Positions 51,431 to 64,000 of a stretch of 64,000 nucleotides of DNA are shown in pieces. This DNA is from Bugula neritina. Taxonomy: Eukaryota; Bryozoa; Gymnolaemata; Cheilostomatida; Bugulidae. How positions within the stretch are numbered: position 1 is the stretch's first letter; each line of letters begins with the position of its first letter. A program made the position numbers and the translations under genes. The notes under the pieces were generated by a model, which saw nothing but the letters and a program-made list of their open reading frames with translations, was not told the origin of the DNA and made no database searches. The DNA lies in assembly GCA_964035545.1 (NCBI GenBank), contig OZ037766.1, positions 4,505,722 to 4,569,721 on the forward strand, in the 5' to 3' direction.

Positions 51431-52818
51431 AGTTACCCTGTAGACAAGATGGCAGTGTGAAGATAGCTACGTGATCATACTGCAGTGAGCGAATGTTTCT
51501 CTACATTTTATTCTAATTTCTTTCATTTGTCCGTAGAATTAAAAGCTAATATGCTCATAACCTGACATGACATACATGCAACAAAATAAAGCTCTGGCAT
51601 TCTATGCTAGTTATATATATAGTTTACATGTACAGTAACTGCAGTTAGTTAAGCATTACTAAATTCATAAAAAAGTACTTGCAAAAGTTTTGTAAACTTT
51701 CCAACATTTTAGACAAAAAACGGTTCATTTGACTAATTTACTCAAACTATAGTTTGAGTAGCGGCAATTGGCTGAGTGTGAACTGTGAATAGAATTGATG
51801 ACGCATAAGAGATCTCTCCTCCCTAAATTATTCAACAAGCAGGCATAAAACTCTTAAATAAACATATATACATATAAAGGCGTGGAATAAATAAAAAATG
51901 CTTATATTCCTCATCTAGAATCAATATTTTTCAAACATTACACAAATGCCTTTAGAAACTAAATGGTTTTGTATTTTAAACTCATGCCAAATTAAAAATG
52001 GGGTGTCAAATTTGATTCAATGATAAGAAAAAGTTGTTGAGCAGTTTTAAACAAGTTTTTATATCAGAAATATGAATAATTTATAAAGATAAAGTTGCAG
52101 CGTAGTCAAGACAGCTTAATGAAAGTAGACAATGTTTAGTTTGAGGTAAGATAACACCAGTAAGCAAACGGTGCTAACATTGAAATTCAAAGCAATTATG
52201 TTGAAAGATGCATTCTACTTGAAATTAAGAATATTGACAATAAAGAGAAGTTACGGGCTATGTAAACCGTCCTATAACATGAAACTCTATCACGCAGCTG
52301 CAGCTACTGCCTCCAACATTACCATAATATTACTTTTATGTTTTGATGAACTAAAAAGCCTTATAGACTAAACTATAACTGTGAGTTATTACAAACTCAT
52401 TTTATTATAAAAGTTTAAAGCAAGCCATGATGATTGCATTTCATTACATCAAATTGCAATATTAATGATTGAATGATTATTCTAGTATTGATATTCATGC
52501 AGAGTTGCAAATGAGCAGCTGTCGGTATTTATTACAAGCTAGTCTAGCTTTATTTGCAGCATACTAAAACCAACTGCTCTTTGCTTGACAAGTGCTGCTC
52601 TGTTTAAATTTAAAAGTTCAAAAAATTTAGCTGGTAATAAGCAGGATCTATCCGTGTAACTACCAGTAGAATTTCATTAAATAAATTTGACAGATGATTC
52701 TCTGCTTTTTTTAATTATTTTTGTTATTCAAAAAAACAAACAAGCCTCAAAGCTGCACCCCTAGGAAAGCAGAAACAAAGGCAACACAAGATTGGTCGCA
52801 GATAAAATTGCTTCATAC

Positions 52819-52992
52819 CGAGCTGTGACTATTGCTTTTGTAAGTTTGAAGACTTGTTCATTCAATGTGCTGGCGGAGTGAATCAAACCGTGTTGAATAT
52901 CAAAGGGGGAGATGATTTGAACTCGAGAATATGTTGCAATCTGAAGTAGATGCTGTAATTGGTGTGTAGTGGAGGAGTTAAGAGCACACTTC
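52819..52992 (-). CDS. candidate isolated internal coding exon, unrecognised
   Basis: On the minus strand a 174-nt open segment runs from a good acceptor (TTTTTACCACAG, exon from 52992) to a good donor (GCTCG then GTATGA). It is in phase 2 on both sides, so 58 codons keep frame. The peptide looks coding, with helical amphipathic character (QHLLQIATYSRVQIISPFDI, then STLNEQVFKLTKAIVTAR). No neighbouring exon could be joined to it: upstream lies a terminal-type candidate exon at 55045-55132. It could be an exon of an unannotated gene, a relic, or chance. I do not recognise the family. Confidence 0.35.
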
Positions 52993-53782
52993 CTGTGGTA
53001 AAAACATCTGTTCAAATTACTTTATGATTAACCAAAACACTGCATGACAAACAATTAACTGTTGCTCTTCAGCATTCAATGTCACTACTCCATGTTTGGT
53101 CGTTGCAACAGAAGCTTCGGTTAAATTATCTTCACTTATAAATGTTTATACTGATTGAAAATTGCTATAAAATAATAATTTGTTTACTAAAAGTTTCCAT
53201 TTCACAAAATACATGCTTACTCATATAGTTCACCTAAATAAAAAAATGTAAGTGTTACTTAAAATGTTGTTACTGTAATATTTTTGTTACTCAGTTTATT
53301 AAGAATTCAAGAAAATTTTAAAATTTTGTTACCTTTATTCTAAAAAGTGGAATCTAATTTTTTTCTCTTATATCAGGGCACCAGAACAAGATACACCGTA
53401 TCAATAAGTTCATATAAGGAAATCGTTTTAATGATATAAACAATAGTACTTTTTGGTAGTAACTACAAATAGTTTCTGTTTATATAGAGGTCTCAACTTA
53501 GTGTTTAAATTTTAATTTAATTTTTCACTAAACGAAACTCTGGTGGTAATCCAGTCTTATCTTAATTCAAATCTCAATTACTTACAAAGTGAGTGCCAAA
53601 TGACTGGCATTGAAGCTGTGCTTACCAGACTGTCTAGGCAACCATGTGTATAGCAAATGTATGTATTGATGTCCTATTTTATTTTAGTAAAGTGAGTTTG
53701 TACTTTTTGATATGCATTAAAAAAATTTAGATTCACAGTTTACAATATTAATCTATTTTTTATATAGTATGATATAATCGAC

Positions 53783-54475
<693 letters not shown>

Positions 54476-55044
54476 CATATTTTGCTGTGGGTATTGCAAG
54501 TTTATACAGCCATATATTGACATTTTAAAGTTTATGAATCACAACTGCATATTAATGTTACTACTTCTACCACAGGTAAAGGGTTCACTATTGAGGTATA
54601 TATAATACACATTCTATTGATGTAATAGTACTCAGGCTTTAAGTACTCAACTAATTAACAAATATGCACCAAATGACTCTGTCATCTAATTTAGATATCA
54701 ACAGTATAGCATGCTGTGACTTCGTTAACATTTACAAGTACTTTACCTTGCTAATGTAGTGCTATACAGCAATAAAATGTTTTAAGGTAATAACTCTGTC
54801 ATATTACTAGAATACGTTTGGCAACAAAAAGTTATAGTATCAAAAAACTCAAGGTTATAACTGATGAACTCATTGCCAGAAAACCAGTTGGAATAAAAAT
54901 CAAAAGGAAAATTCATTTCTGTAATCATTAGTATCTCTAATGGCAAGGCTTTCTTTTCTCCATCTCTTTAAGCCTTCAAATCAAACCATTTGCCAATTGT
55001 GTGCGACAGGTGACGCATTCATTCAAGGAAATAAATGACTACAG

Positions 55045-55132
55045 TTACGTAATGAAGTTTCTAGTAGGCACAGCTCCTTTTTTGTATTCTTCTAATTGAT
55101 GGAAGGTGTCAATCTTGTACTCTGATGCGATG
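55045..55132 (-). CDS. candidate isolated terminal coding exon, unrecognised
   Basis: After an acceptor TTTTTTACAG, the minus strand is open in phase 2 for 28 codons (peptide starting ASEYKIDTFHQLEEYKKGA and ending NFIT) before TAA at 55045. The charged, non-repetitive composition looks like a genuine C-terminus; the other two frames stop early. It is downstream of the coiled-coil gene on the same strand and could be an alternative last exon of it, if an intermediate exon shifts the phase to 2. The connection is not demonstrated. Confidence 0.35.
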
Positions 55133-57300
55133 CTGTAAAAAAGCTAGTAAGAAACAAAGCTACATCAGCTAATCGGCCATTTTAGAGAACCTTTAGTCGA
55201 TCATAAGCCGAATATTTCTTTAAATATTTGTTAAATGAAGTTTATTAATCTGAAGGTTAGTTTATCTCTTTGTTAAAAAGCTGAAAATCACTTTTTAGAA
55301 GTAAAATAGGCTTCAAATGAAGTTTATTAGTTGAGTACTTGAAAAATTTGACATTTATAAATGGATTCATATCAACTCCATATCATTTTCACTATAACTC
55401 TGTAGTAACTCGTCTGACTGCAAGCTAGTGCATGTAACATTATATTACTCAGCTATTTTGTGGTTTTAATTAATGAAAAGTAAAACAGGCAATATTATTG
55501 AAATTTTATTCTAAATTTTACTATGATGTAAACTACTTTCAGCCACCAGGTTAATTAATTGTAGTTTAAGGCCACTTCCTTTCCAGAATTATCTGCACGC
55601 AATAAAAGCTTACATTAATACCTGTTGAAATTTACCATCAACAAGTATTTCTTCATCATTTGCAGTGGTTGGTCAAAAGTTTAAAGTTCAAGCATCAGTG
55701 CATTTCATTTCTAGCTGTTTTAGCCATCTTTAGAATTGCTTTTAATAGTAGTATAAAATATAGTGGCCAAACACTAACTATAGAAATTGAAAGTTATAAT
55801 ATGTGAGTTATGTTCATGCAGTTGTGAAATAAACAACGTCATAATCTAAAACTGATTAATGGTTTGACTCAGACTGAAGATAACAAAACAGTACTGAGAT
55901 TAGTTAGACAGATTAATTGTAGCAATTAACACATTTGCCACAATTTATCATGACAAGTTGCCATTATTGCAGCATCTATAGTAATTATAGATCCATTTGA
56001 TTCTTAAGACTGAATAGCATCTCCAGCTTAACTCAGTGAGCTGCATGTATACTTAACAGGTTGAACTTTGAGTTTACTGACACCATTTATATTTTATGTC
56101 GATACTGAAGTTATAGCTCTTTGCAATTTCAATTTAGTCTGCCATTTGAGTTAGAAGTCAAGAGAAGTTATAAATAAAGGTTTTCTAGTTTTTTTTCTAC
56201 TTAGTGAAGGAAAAAACATGTAGTAATAAAAAGCAGAAAAAAAGTTACCAATAATTTCTGCTAAGTTGTATGAACTACTATACATATATTCAAAATATCT
56301 TATAAATTGTATTCAATTAAACCTGTGACAGATACAGATCCTGTTACTTAATACCAGAGGAGCAAAGCAAGGGTAAGCAACTCCCAATAAGATGCAACTA
56401 AGTAAATTATGTTTGACTTACTAGCAAATTATTTGAAATTAAAAAACATTGCAACGGCATGATTTTAGTTGAATGGTCAATCCCATATTTTTACTATAAA
56501 ACATAAAAATGCTTTCATGCTTTTAAAAAGAAGTTGAAGGTCATCCGATTGTTATGTTGACTTGTGAAAAAAGCAGCTGATTCAAGTCTGAAAATTGGGA
56601 TCCCTGAATTTATGTTTAGCCCTATACTAAGAGCCTATTGCCTAACTCGACCATTGGTTAACGTTAGAATTATGCAGCCACATGCATTTATTTGAAATCA
56701 TAAGAGCAGATAAATCTTAGTTCCGTTTGAATTGCATATTCACAAAAAGATTTTCTAAATACAAAGTGTCCTTATTGCAAGAAACTAAGAACTCAGCTGC
56801 TTTAATATCAAAATAAAAGCATTTATTTATAAATATTATGCATAAAATAAATAAAAAATTAGGTTCACCTCCTGCATAGAGAGGAATAAAGTATAACGAG
56901 TGGAACAATTGAAAGAAGAAATAAACTGTGGGCGACTCAAGTATTCAGAAAGAGGCTTTACAAAATAACATAATTTCAATATAAGGCTTAACCAGTAAAT
57001 TATGAAATAAGCTTGGTAAAAATTAGGCACAAAAACCCAATTAATAAGCAAATTTCTATTCTCTTAATACAAAATATTGCAAGAGTGTAGATAGATATTT
57101 CTGAGCACCTAACATAAATAAGCTAAAGCAAAATAATATATTATGTTTTGGTAAAAAAATATTGAATTTTTGGACTGATTGAGTTCAACAGTAATTATAT
57201 TTCTTGATATGTTGACAGCGAGACGTGACTCATAACACCAACTAATGCTGACTCAGATACATGCTCTAAGCAATACGTTTTTTCTATACAATTCAGCATC
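55133..57300. other. AT-rich non-coding stretch
   Basis: No exon with paired splice signals, no RNA gene and no clear repeat recognised. Confidence 0.5.
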
Positions 57301-57394
57301 TTAAATGCCTTTTGCTATGCTTTCTGCAATCTCTGGAGTTGTCACATCTTTTCTCAGTAATACTGGTTCTTCGTAAAGTGTGTTGGGATAGGTT
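57301..57394 (-). CDS. candidate last exon of the coiled-coil gene
   Basis: Behind an acceptor TTTTTATTTTTAG the minus strand is open in phase 2 to a TAA at 57301 (residues TYPNTLYEEPVLLRKDVTTP, then EIAESIAKGI). The peptide looks coding. The upstream exon at 59055-59132 ends in phase 0, so a further exon whose length leaves two bases over would be needed. A candidate exon at 58504-58462 (43 nt; NQCTCQKVNGFSKA) would instead bring this exon in at phase 1 and end after about 12 residues. The correct C-terminus cannot be chosen from sequence alone. Confidence 0.45.
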
Positions 57395-59054
57395 CTAAAA
57401 ATAAAAAGTGACATACAAAATACAATATAATTTATATCAAGGAAAGAAAAATCCTGATTACAGCTTGTAACTAGCATATATATATCACAGGATATTATAT
57501 TTAGTGCACTTGAAAAAAGTAATAAACATGAAAAGCTAGTTGTTGTATGCAAACTGGGTGGTACATACCTAAATTTATAATTATTCTATACAAAACAACA
57601 CAGATGGAGGCAGTGAAAATACTTTAAATTTTTTGAGGAGACAACTCTATATTTAATTTCCGGTCCAAAATAAAAATTGAGACCAAAAATAAGTCAACAA
57701 GCCAATAAAAATTTGAAGCCATTACAGCAACTCGACACTTATTTTTAAAACAAGTAAAAATATGGGAATATATTATACACTCAATCATAACGAATTTTAT
57801 CAGAAGTTGTCCCCTTTTTATAATACTTTTTATCTATAATTTTAACAGCTACTTAACGTTAAACTTGCAATATGGTGCATTTAAAGTTATATTAACCTTT
57901 TTGAATGAAACAACAAAAATGAAAATGAAAAACGATATTAGATTTGAGCAATAATATAAACAAGGTAATTTAAGTATTTAAATGTAGTCAGTGAAAACAT
58001 GATTATATGTGGTATATAAACACAACCTAAACATCCAAGAGGGTTAAAAGCTGTAAATGTTCACATCGCTTTATTCCTATTATATGATTTTTTATTGTTG
58101 CACAAAGCTGAATGTGGTACTTAATTAACTTAATAAAACCCATAGAGGTTTGTAACACCATAATATCAATTATTTCACCATTCAATCTAATCAATCTATT
58201 TCAGCCCATTTCAGTCCACAACTCTACACTGTTCAGGTGTATCACAGTGACTAAGAAACTAACTTCTTTGTCAGATTAATAGATAAATAAAGTAGTAGTT
58301 AAAGTTTCCTTAAAACAATATCCAATAATTTCTATCCACTACTATTTATTCGCATAAGGAGTATAAGACACATTACAAATAATATAGAGGGAAGACAACT
58401 ACAAAATAGCATGTGTACCTTTAGTATTATGAGCCTGCAGGACAGAGAAAGTCTTTCTCACCAGCTTTGCTGAAACCATTAACCTTCTGGCAGGTGCATT
58501 GGTTCTACAAGTTGTAACAAGTTGCATTGAGGTGATCGGGTTAAGGTACAGCAGATGATCCACATGGTATATCACTCACACATTCAATGAGCAGATAACA
58601 CTGATATCTATTGCCTTGAGTCTAGGGTCAAGTGGCAATTCACTGGCAAGTGTGAGCAGGTGTGTTCTCTACCACAAGTAGGTGATGCAGTAAACATGGG
58701 TATATATAAAACTCTAGTGTGACAGTCGCTATCAATTGATGTTATACACTTAGAATTATAAAACAGATTTTCACTGAAGAAATCGTGTAGGAATTTTAGA
58801 GAATAAACTGTTGGCATCTTGGGTAACTTCTTAGACATAACCAGCTATGGAGATCTGAGATTTCAAATTTTGGTAACTCATTCGGCTTGTAGTAGCGGTG
58901 GAATTTAACTGCTAAGCCTATGCATACTGTTGATGAAATAATTGGGCTAATATTCTGCTAGACATGAAGGCAGCGATGCCGATTATTACCAGGTGGTTTA
59001 GAATGAGTTTCAATAATCAATTATGCTGGTATGTAATTAACGTAAAATACTAAC

Positions 59055-62000
59055 CAAAGTTTTAGACATCAAAGATATTAACTCAGTTTTTGCTCGCAAT
59101 TCAGCTTTGATTTTTTCTTCGTGCTCTTGTTTCTGAAAGATAAAACTCAGCAACGTTAAGATGATGCATACAGGAGGAATAAAGCAGATGAAAGGCTAGC
59201 TGTGACACAGTTGTTTACCAGATCTCTATGCTTTACATGGCCACCACCAGCAACTCAATTTTACAGACGAAAGAACTAGAAAATTAGGTGCATTGTGTCT
59301 TACTGAATTAATCATAATTATTGCATTAATTCTATTTTAGAGTTGTACGCTCCTGATTGGAACATTATTGTCTATATGGTTTCATAAAATGGCCCCATTG
59401 AGATATATTCAAGTTTTGCTGTGAAGTAGAAAAAATATGGAGAATTATTAGGTAATCTGAAACTATAATCTCCAGAAAGTTGTATTTACTAAATTTTAAT
59501 TAGTCGAGCAGAAAAAAAAGGAATGACAAGTATTAGATAGTCACAACTGTAGAAGATGTTAAAACCTAAAGTTTTAAAATAGCTGTGGTTACTACATGTT
59601 TTGGGCTGCCTCTTTGGGAATTAAACCCTAACATATAAGCTTTACCACTGAACAATAGTCATGTTGAAGACCAACTATGAATATTTTAGGCTATGAAGAC
59701 CTAAGGCTAACTATGGAGACCTCAGACTAACTATGAAGATCTCAATACTTTCCAGCCAAAAACAATAAACACATTCCAGTGCCACACGACATTAGTTCTG
59801 CCTTCGCTCAATTTAAATTACATTCCTTTGCGGAGATATCCTAATAGTGGTTGTACACACTACAGTAACATACAGTATACTATCTAGTTAATGGCTCCAG
59901 CAAACACACAAAACCAACTTCAGTCCTATACTGATCCTTGCACAAAATTTTTCTAACTTTTCAAATAAGCTGTTTTATGGATCTGGCATCTTGGAGTTTA
60001 GTGATGTTGGACACTGGGACAGGTGAAAACCAAAGATTATCAATAAATATAATCTCGGATTAACCCCGTAACTAGGTTAAGTGACAGACCTGTAATGTTA
60101 TTATTTACAGCGAGCCTTATCTAGTTAGTTACAGTTGTGCTGGTTACTAAATTAATTACTTATCAATTTTACCTTTGCCTCTAATATTATGCTGGTTTGT
60201 TAAAACGTATTATTTGTAACCAGTTTAGGTTGAGGCTTTTATGAAACAATTTGCATCGAATATCAAGACTCTAGTCAAATGACATATGCAATGAAAGCAT
60301 CATAATACTATCAACTTCACATGGTGTAGAAGCTAAGTAACAGTAAACAGAAAATCTGCATGAAACTGGTCATGTAGTTCAGTGGCAAAAAATATTCTCT
60401 GGGGAAATTCTAAAACATGTAGTAGAAAAGAATTTGCCAAGCACAAAGGGAATTGTCAACTAGTATGATGTACAGCTATGTAGAGTCAGTACAGAAGGAA
60501 TGATAATAAATAATAACACTTTTACATGCATGCAGTATAGTATACAGTATACAGTGCTCCCTCCATAGTTCCCGGATCCAATTCTCACGAAATTCCATAA
60601 ATTTGGACCGCTGTTTTGTGGCTTATCCATGCGAGTATAGGAACAAAATCGCCAAAATTACCAAATCCGTGAGCATTTTACCATGTCATGAATTGAGGTT
60701 TCCAGCTTAGTGAGATATTCATATCAGCAAACAAACTAACAAGTAAATAAGATATAAACTATAGTTTTCAGTTCTCACCCCGATTAAATGATGCTCCAAC
60801 TCGACAATAGTCTGTCGTAGTGAATTGACCTCCGAAATTATGGCACCGAGAAAATCTTCGTCTATGGTATAAGTTCTGGGAGCAGAGCAAGACATCTTTC
60901 TGTTGATGACTTGCATCTCATCCGATTGTTGCACCTGTAACCAGGCAACGCCACCACTATGAATGACTCATTAGCATAATGACTCACCATGATACCATAA
61001 TACTGTGCAACAGTGTAACGGCTAAACTATGCTAGTATAACCTGCAAGGAACCACTAGTCTAGCACTACTACTCTAAGAACATTCACTGCTCACCCTACA
61101 AACTATCACTAAGTACTGTTACTATAAGTGAGTGACTCAATGAGTGAATAGTCCAGCACTAAATGAGCAGTAACTAGATACATGAAGTTATAATAACATT
61201 TTATTACAATGCTAATTCTGTTTTAAATAATTAATATATATTCTGCTTAAAACTGTGATTTATCATACAATTTCTCTAAGACAACCAGAAAGTTTGTATA
61301 ACTATGATGGTAATTGTGAGCAGTTGTAGAAAAGGTGATGCTGAACGTCTGCAACTCAGAAATGTATATCTGCAACTCAAAAGAGTATATCTGCAGCTTA
61401 TAAGTGTACATACTAGACAAGGAGAATTGCGTATGATTGTATTACTATTATGACAAGCTACGAGCACTCTCAATCAATACATGAGGATATTGTAAATGGG
61501 GTCACTGCGCTATGAATAACAAATGAACCTTTTTAAACAGAGAAACTCAATTTAGAATAATTGCAAAAACCTAATTAGAAAAGATGCTTGAGAGGTGGTA
61601 GAAGCTCTCACTTGTATTCTATAATATCATGTTCAATAACATTGGGATCACAGATCAAAGTCAGGTTTGATAAAGATACAGATTATTTAGACTAAGGACT
61701 AAGTGAATACAAGTTAGGGAGGGGGGAGGGTTAGACCTACATTTGATTAGCTTTCTAATGACAGGAAACAGTTATGTTGCGTTTTCAGTAATCAATTCAG
61801 AGAAACTGAAAGTGGAACATAAAAGGACTGCTGGTCTATTAACTCTGAACAGATTGAAACAAACTTTTCTTTGTGTAAAACTATGATAGGTATTTTCTAA
61901 ATACCGATTAGTATGTTGTGATTGATGTGCCTTGAATACAGCTGTCATGCATACTATATCTCTGGCTAAGTAGTCAGTGGAGAAAGCCTAAGACAAATCA

Positions 62001-64000
62001 ATATAGCTCACTCACACCTAGTCTTATTAGTAGAAAATATTGGATTAGCGTCTTAATAATAATAATGACATATGGGTGGTAATATGCCATACTTGTCTGT
62101 GGTTGCAGGATTGTATACCCTGAATAATACACTCCCTGCACTGACACTAGTAACCAGATTTCAATATATTTCAGAGACTTTAAATGATTATGCAGCAAAT
62201 CCAAAGCCATCGGTACAAAAATGCAAATTATTAACTAGCTTGAGTTTTTAAATTCTGGTTTGATTTTAAATTTGAGGCATTATAGTTCTCCATAGCCGTG
62301 ACTTGTGATCACATATATAGCGAATGAGTTTTACTTTATTCTAGACAATTAGATAGTCGCGTGAAAGACTTTCAACCCACTTCTGAAGGTGTCCGGATAC
62401 ATCTAGATCACAACTGCACCTATTAGGCAATACAACTTTTCCATTATAAATCAGAACAAGGAATATTAATCTAACCTGTTTCTTATCTGTAGTAGTAGTA
62501 GTGAGATTGTCTTGTTTGGTAAGAGGGGTGATTTCAATGGTGGGCTTCCGTCTCTCTGTATTAGATAACCCTATTAAATTAATGAGAATCTTCTAAATGA
62601 TTATCAATCAGTTCACCACTGATAAGTGATAAGAGAAACTAGTTTAGTGCAAGTAACAAAATATGATAAAACAGTTTCCAAAACCAAGTGATGAGTTGTG
62701 ATAACAATATATTTTAAACATTAGACTATGAACTTAAGCAAAGAGAAACATTTAGGCGCAGTAGCAGAGAAAATTTCGATAGCCTAAATTCTTCAACTTT
62801 CTTAATAAACCTGATTTAACGTTAAAATTCTCTTGAGAACATAACTTCTTTTGCTATTTTTCTCAAAACACAAGTTTTTCTCAATTTTTTACTACTACAC
62901 CTACCTCAAATGTCGCCAGAAAAGTGTTAGAAATGGAAGTTCTAATATCTACACAAGCTGGACTAAAGTCTAAGCATAAGGAATGTTGTCTCTCAAAACA
63001 TAGAAGGAAGTAAACAACAAGATAAATTGCAAGTGTGGCACAACAGGCTGTCAACACAGAATAGGTCAACTTTCATTACAAAATCAAGTTAGTGGGGGAA
63101 CAGAAATTACAACTGATAGACTGATACCTGGTAAAGCAGATGTGACAGTTGAAGCCTGGGGTGTGGTTTGCTTCTCCGTGACTGTGTGAGCATTGAGAGA
63201 GGTCTCTGAATCAGTGTCGGCTGTAGCTACTGGTGCAAAGCAATCGGATTCAATAGACGCTGATAAATCAATACCATTTGATGCGTCTTCAACTGCGTCA
63301 CTGTTCATATTGTTACTGTTCAATTGTTTCGACTCGTCTACTAGCTGAGTAGATGGAGATGGACTCTTTGATGAGTTCACATTCCGTTTAGTGAGGTGAG
63401 ATGAAGGGTGAGATAGTCTGGGTGCCTTACCCTTATCAGAGTACTTCATGACCGGTGAACCAGTTTTGGCAGCGCTCCTGGCAAGATGGCCCCCTGGCTG
63501 ACTAGTCGTCGTGGAATGTGAAGCTGACTGTTTACTTTGCGTTGCTCCTTTTTGTGCGCTAGAATTTACATCCTTTTTAACGGCGAGTTTCGATCTAACA
63601 GGAAGTGGACTATTTCCGCCGAAAGAAAGTTTTGATTTGCTAGATTTACTGGATATGTTGGATCGTACAGAGTTGCTAGAGCCAGTAGAATCGTTTCTAG
63701 ACACGGGACTTTCCATCGTCTTTGAACTTGGCTGCTGCAGACTTTGTACTGCTTTGTGACTCTTGGAGTTGCTTTTACTGTTTGCATTTACCGATGCAGC
63801 TTTATTAGCCGCGAGTTTTTCTGCAGTAAATTTTCGAAAAAATGAACGGAGTCCCGATCTTGGTTTTTCAGAGGAATTAGTGTTCGTATCATCAAATGAT
63901 GTGACGTTTGAATTATTTGCAGCGGGTGGTGGGTGACTGATGGTGACTATAGCCGAGTTGGGTCGCGCTCTTTCTACTCCGTTACGGGGCACATACCCTC
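59055..64000 (-). CDS. Ser/Asn-rich protein with C-terminal coiled coil, 3' part (unrecognised)
   Basis: Four phase-consistent exons: 64000-63128 (open to the window edge), 62570-62476, 60934-60779 and 59132-59055, together about 400 residues. The first ~290 are low-complexity and rich in Ser, Asn, Lys and Thr with SP/SPS phosphorylation-like sites. They include a basic aromatic motif LRSFFRKFTAEKL near residue 50 and KLSFGGNSPLPVRSKL further on. The second exon gives RRKPTIEITPLTK. The last two form a heptad-patterned helix (DEDFLGAIISEVNSLRQTIV, LEHHLIG, then KQEHEEKIKAELRAKTELIS). A disordered basic, Ser-rich N-part with a C-terminal coiled coil is typical of cytoskeletal, microtubule or centrosome adaptor proteins, but no family is recognised and none is claimed. 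The 5' end is outside the window. The 3' end is uncertain, with candidate last exons at 57301-57394 and 55045-55132. Confidence 0.8.
59686..59757. repeat. short tandem repeat, ~24-bp units
   Basis: Three degenerate units of the type CTATGGAGACCTCAGACTAA, in the intron or 3' region of the coiled-coil gene. Confidence 0.7.
61347..61412. repeat. short tandem repeat, ~22-bp units
   Basis: Three units of the type GTATATCTGCAACTCAAAAG in an intron of the coiled-coil gene. Confidence 0.75.

Noticed and set aside
60535-60580. GTATACAGTGCTCCCTCC-like sequence resembling a Tc1/mariner or pogo terminal repeat
   Set aside because: No second inverted end, TA duplication or transposase was found nearby; could be chance or a solo relic.

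Overview
This is a gene-sparse, AT-rich animal nuclear window with no prokaryotic features. Genes are split into many short exons with GT-AG introns. The complement (a dymeclin gene, a long classical-type cadherin with a membrane-adjacent domain, an Ig-superfamily adhesion gene, invertebrate-style CR1/L2-like LINE debris, MITEs and long microsatellites) fits an invertebrate, probably a lophotrochozoan or similar. The species cannot be fixed from sequence alone.

Layout. (1) 1-6163, minus strand: the 5' part of an Ig-superfamily adhesion receptor. It has a signal peptide and five Ig domains over nine exons and continues beyond the left edge. A sense-oriented solo LTR sits in its second intron. 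(2) 6.2-12.7 kb: intergenic, with a CMC-like MITE, a foldback element, trinucleotide-rich sequence and a 5'-truncated LINE. (3) 12807-18145, plus strand: a complete six-exon dymeclin (DYM) gene of 647 codons. A second copy of the MITE lies 125 bp upstream of its last exon. (4) 19634-43368, minus strand: a complete 32-exon cadherin of about 1,920 residues. Its parts are a signal peptide, about 14 EC repeats, a membrane-adjacent domain, one TM helix and a tail of about 180 residues ending in a class I PDZ ligand. It is convergent with DYM, with stop codons 1.5 kb apart. (5) 43.4-57.3 kb: mostly non-coding, with a 22-bp minisatellite, a GC-box/CCAAT/TATA cluster, a 407-bp foldback palindrome, a G-rich minisatellite, a (CA)n tract of nearly 0.7 kb and two isolated candidate exons. 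(6) 59055-64000, minus strand: the 3' part of a gene for a Ser/Asn-rich protein with a C-terminal coiled coil. I do not recognise it; it runs off the right edge and its last exon is ambiguous.

The exon models were built by hand from splice signals, reading-frame phase and protein-like character. For DYM and the cadherin every junction is phase-consistent from start to stop, which is strong internal support. The adhesion genes and DYM (a Golgi-associated peripheral protein) share no obvious pathway. I see an ordinary animal gene neighbourhood with accessory repeats and no evidence of a new multi-gene system. The most interesting items are the cadherin architecture, the GATC-rich MITE pair with clean 3-bp target duplications, the sense solo LTR, the long foldback palindrome and the orphan exons.
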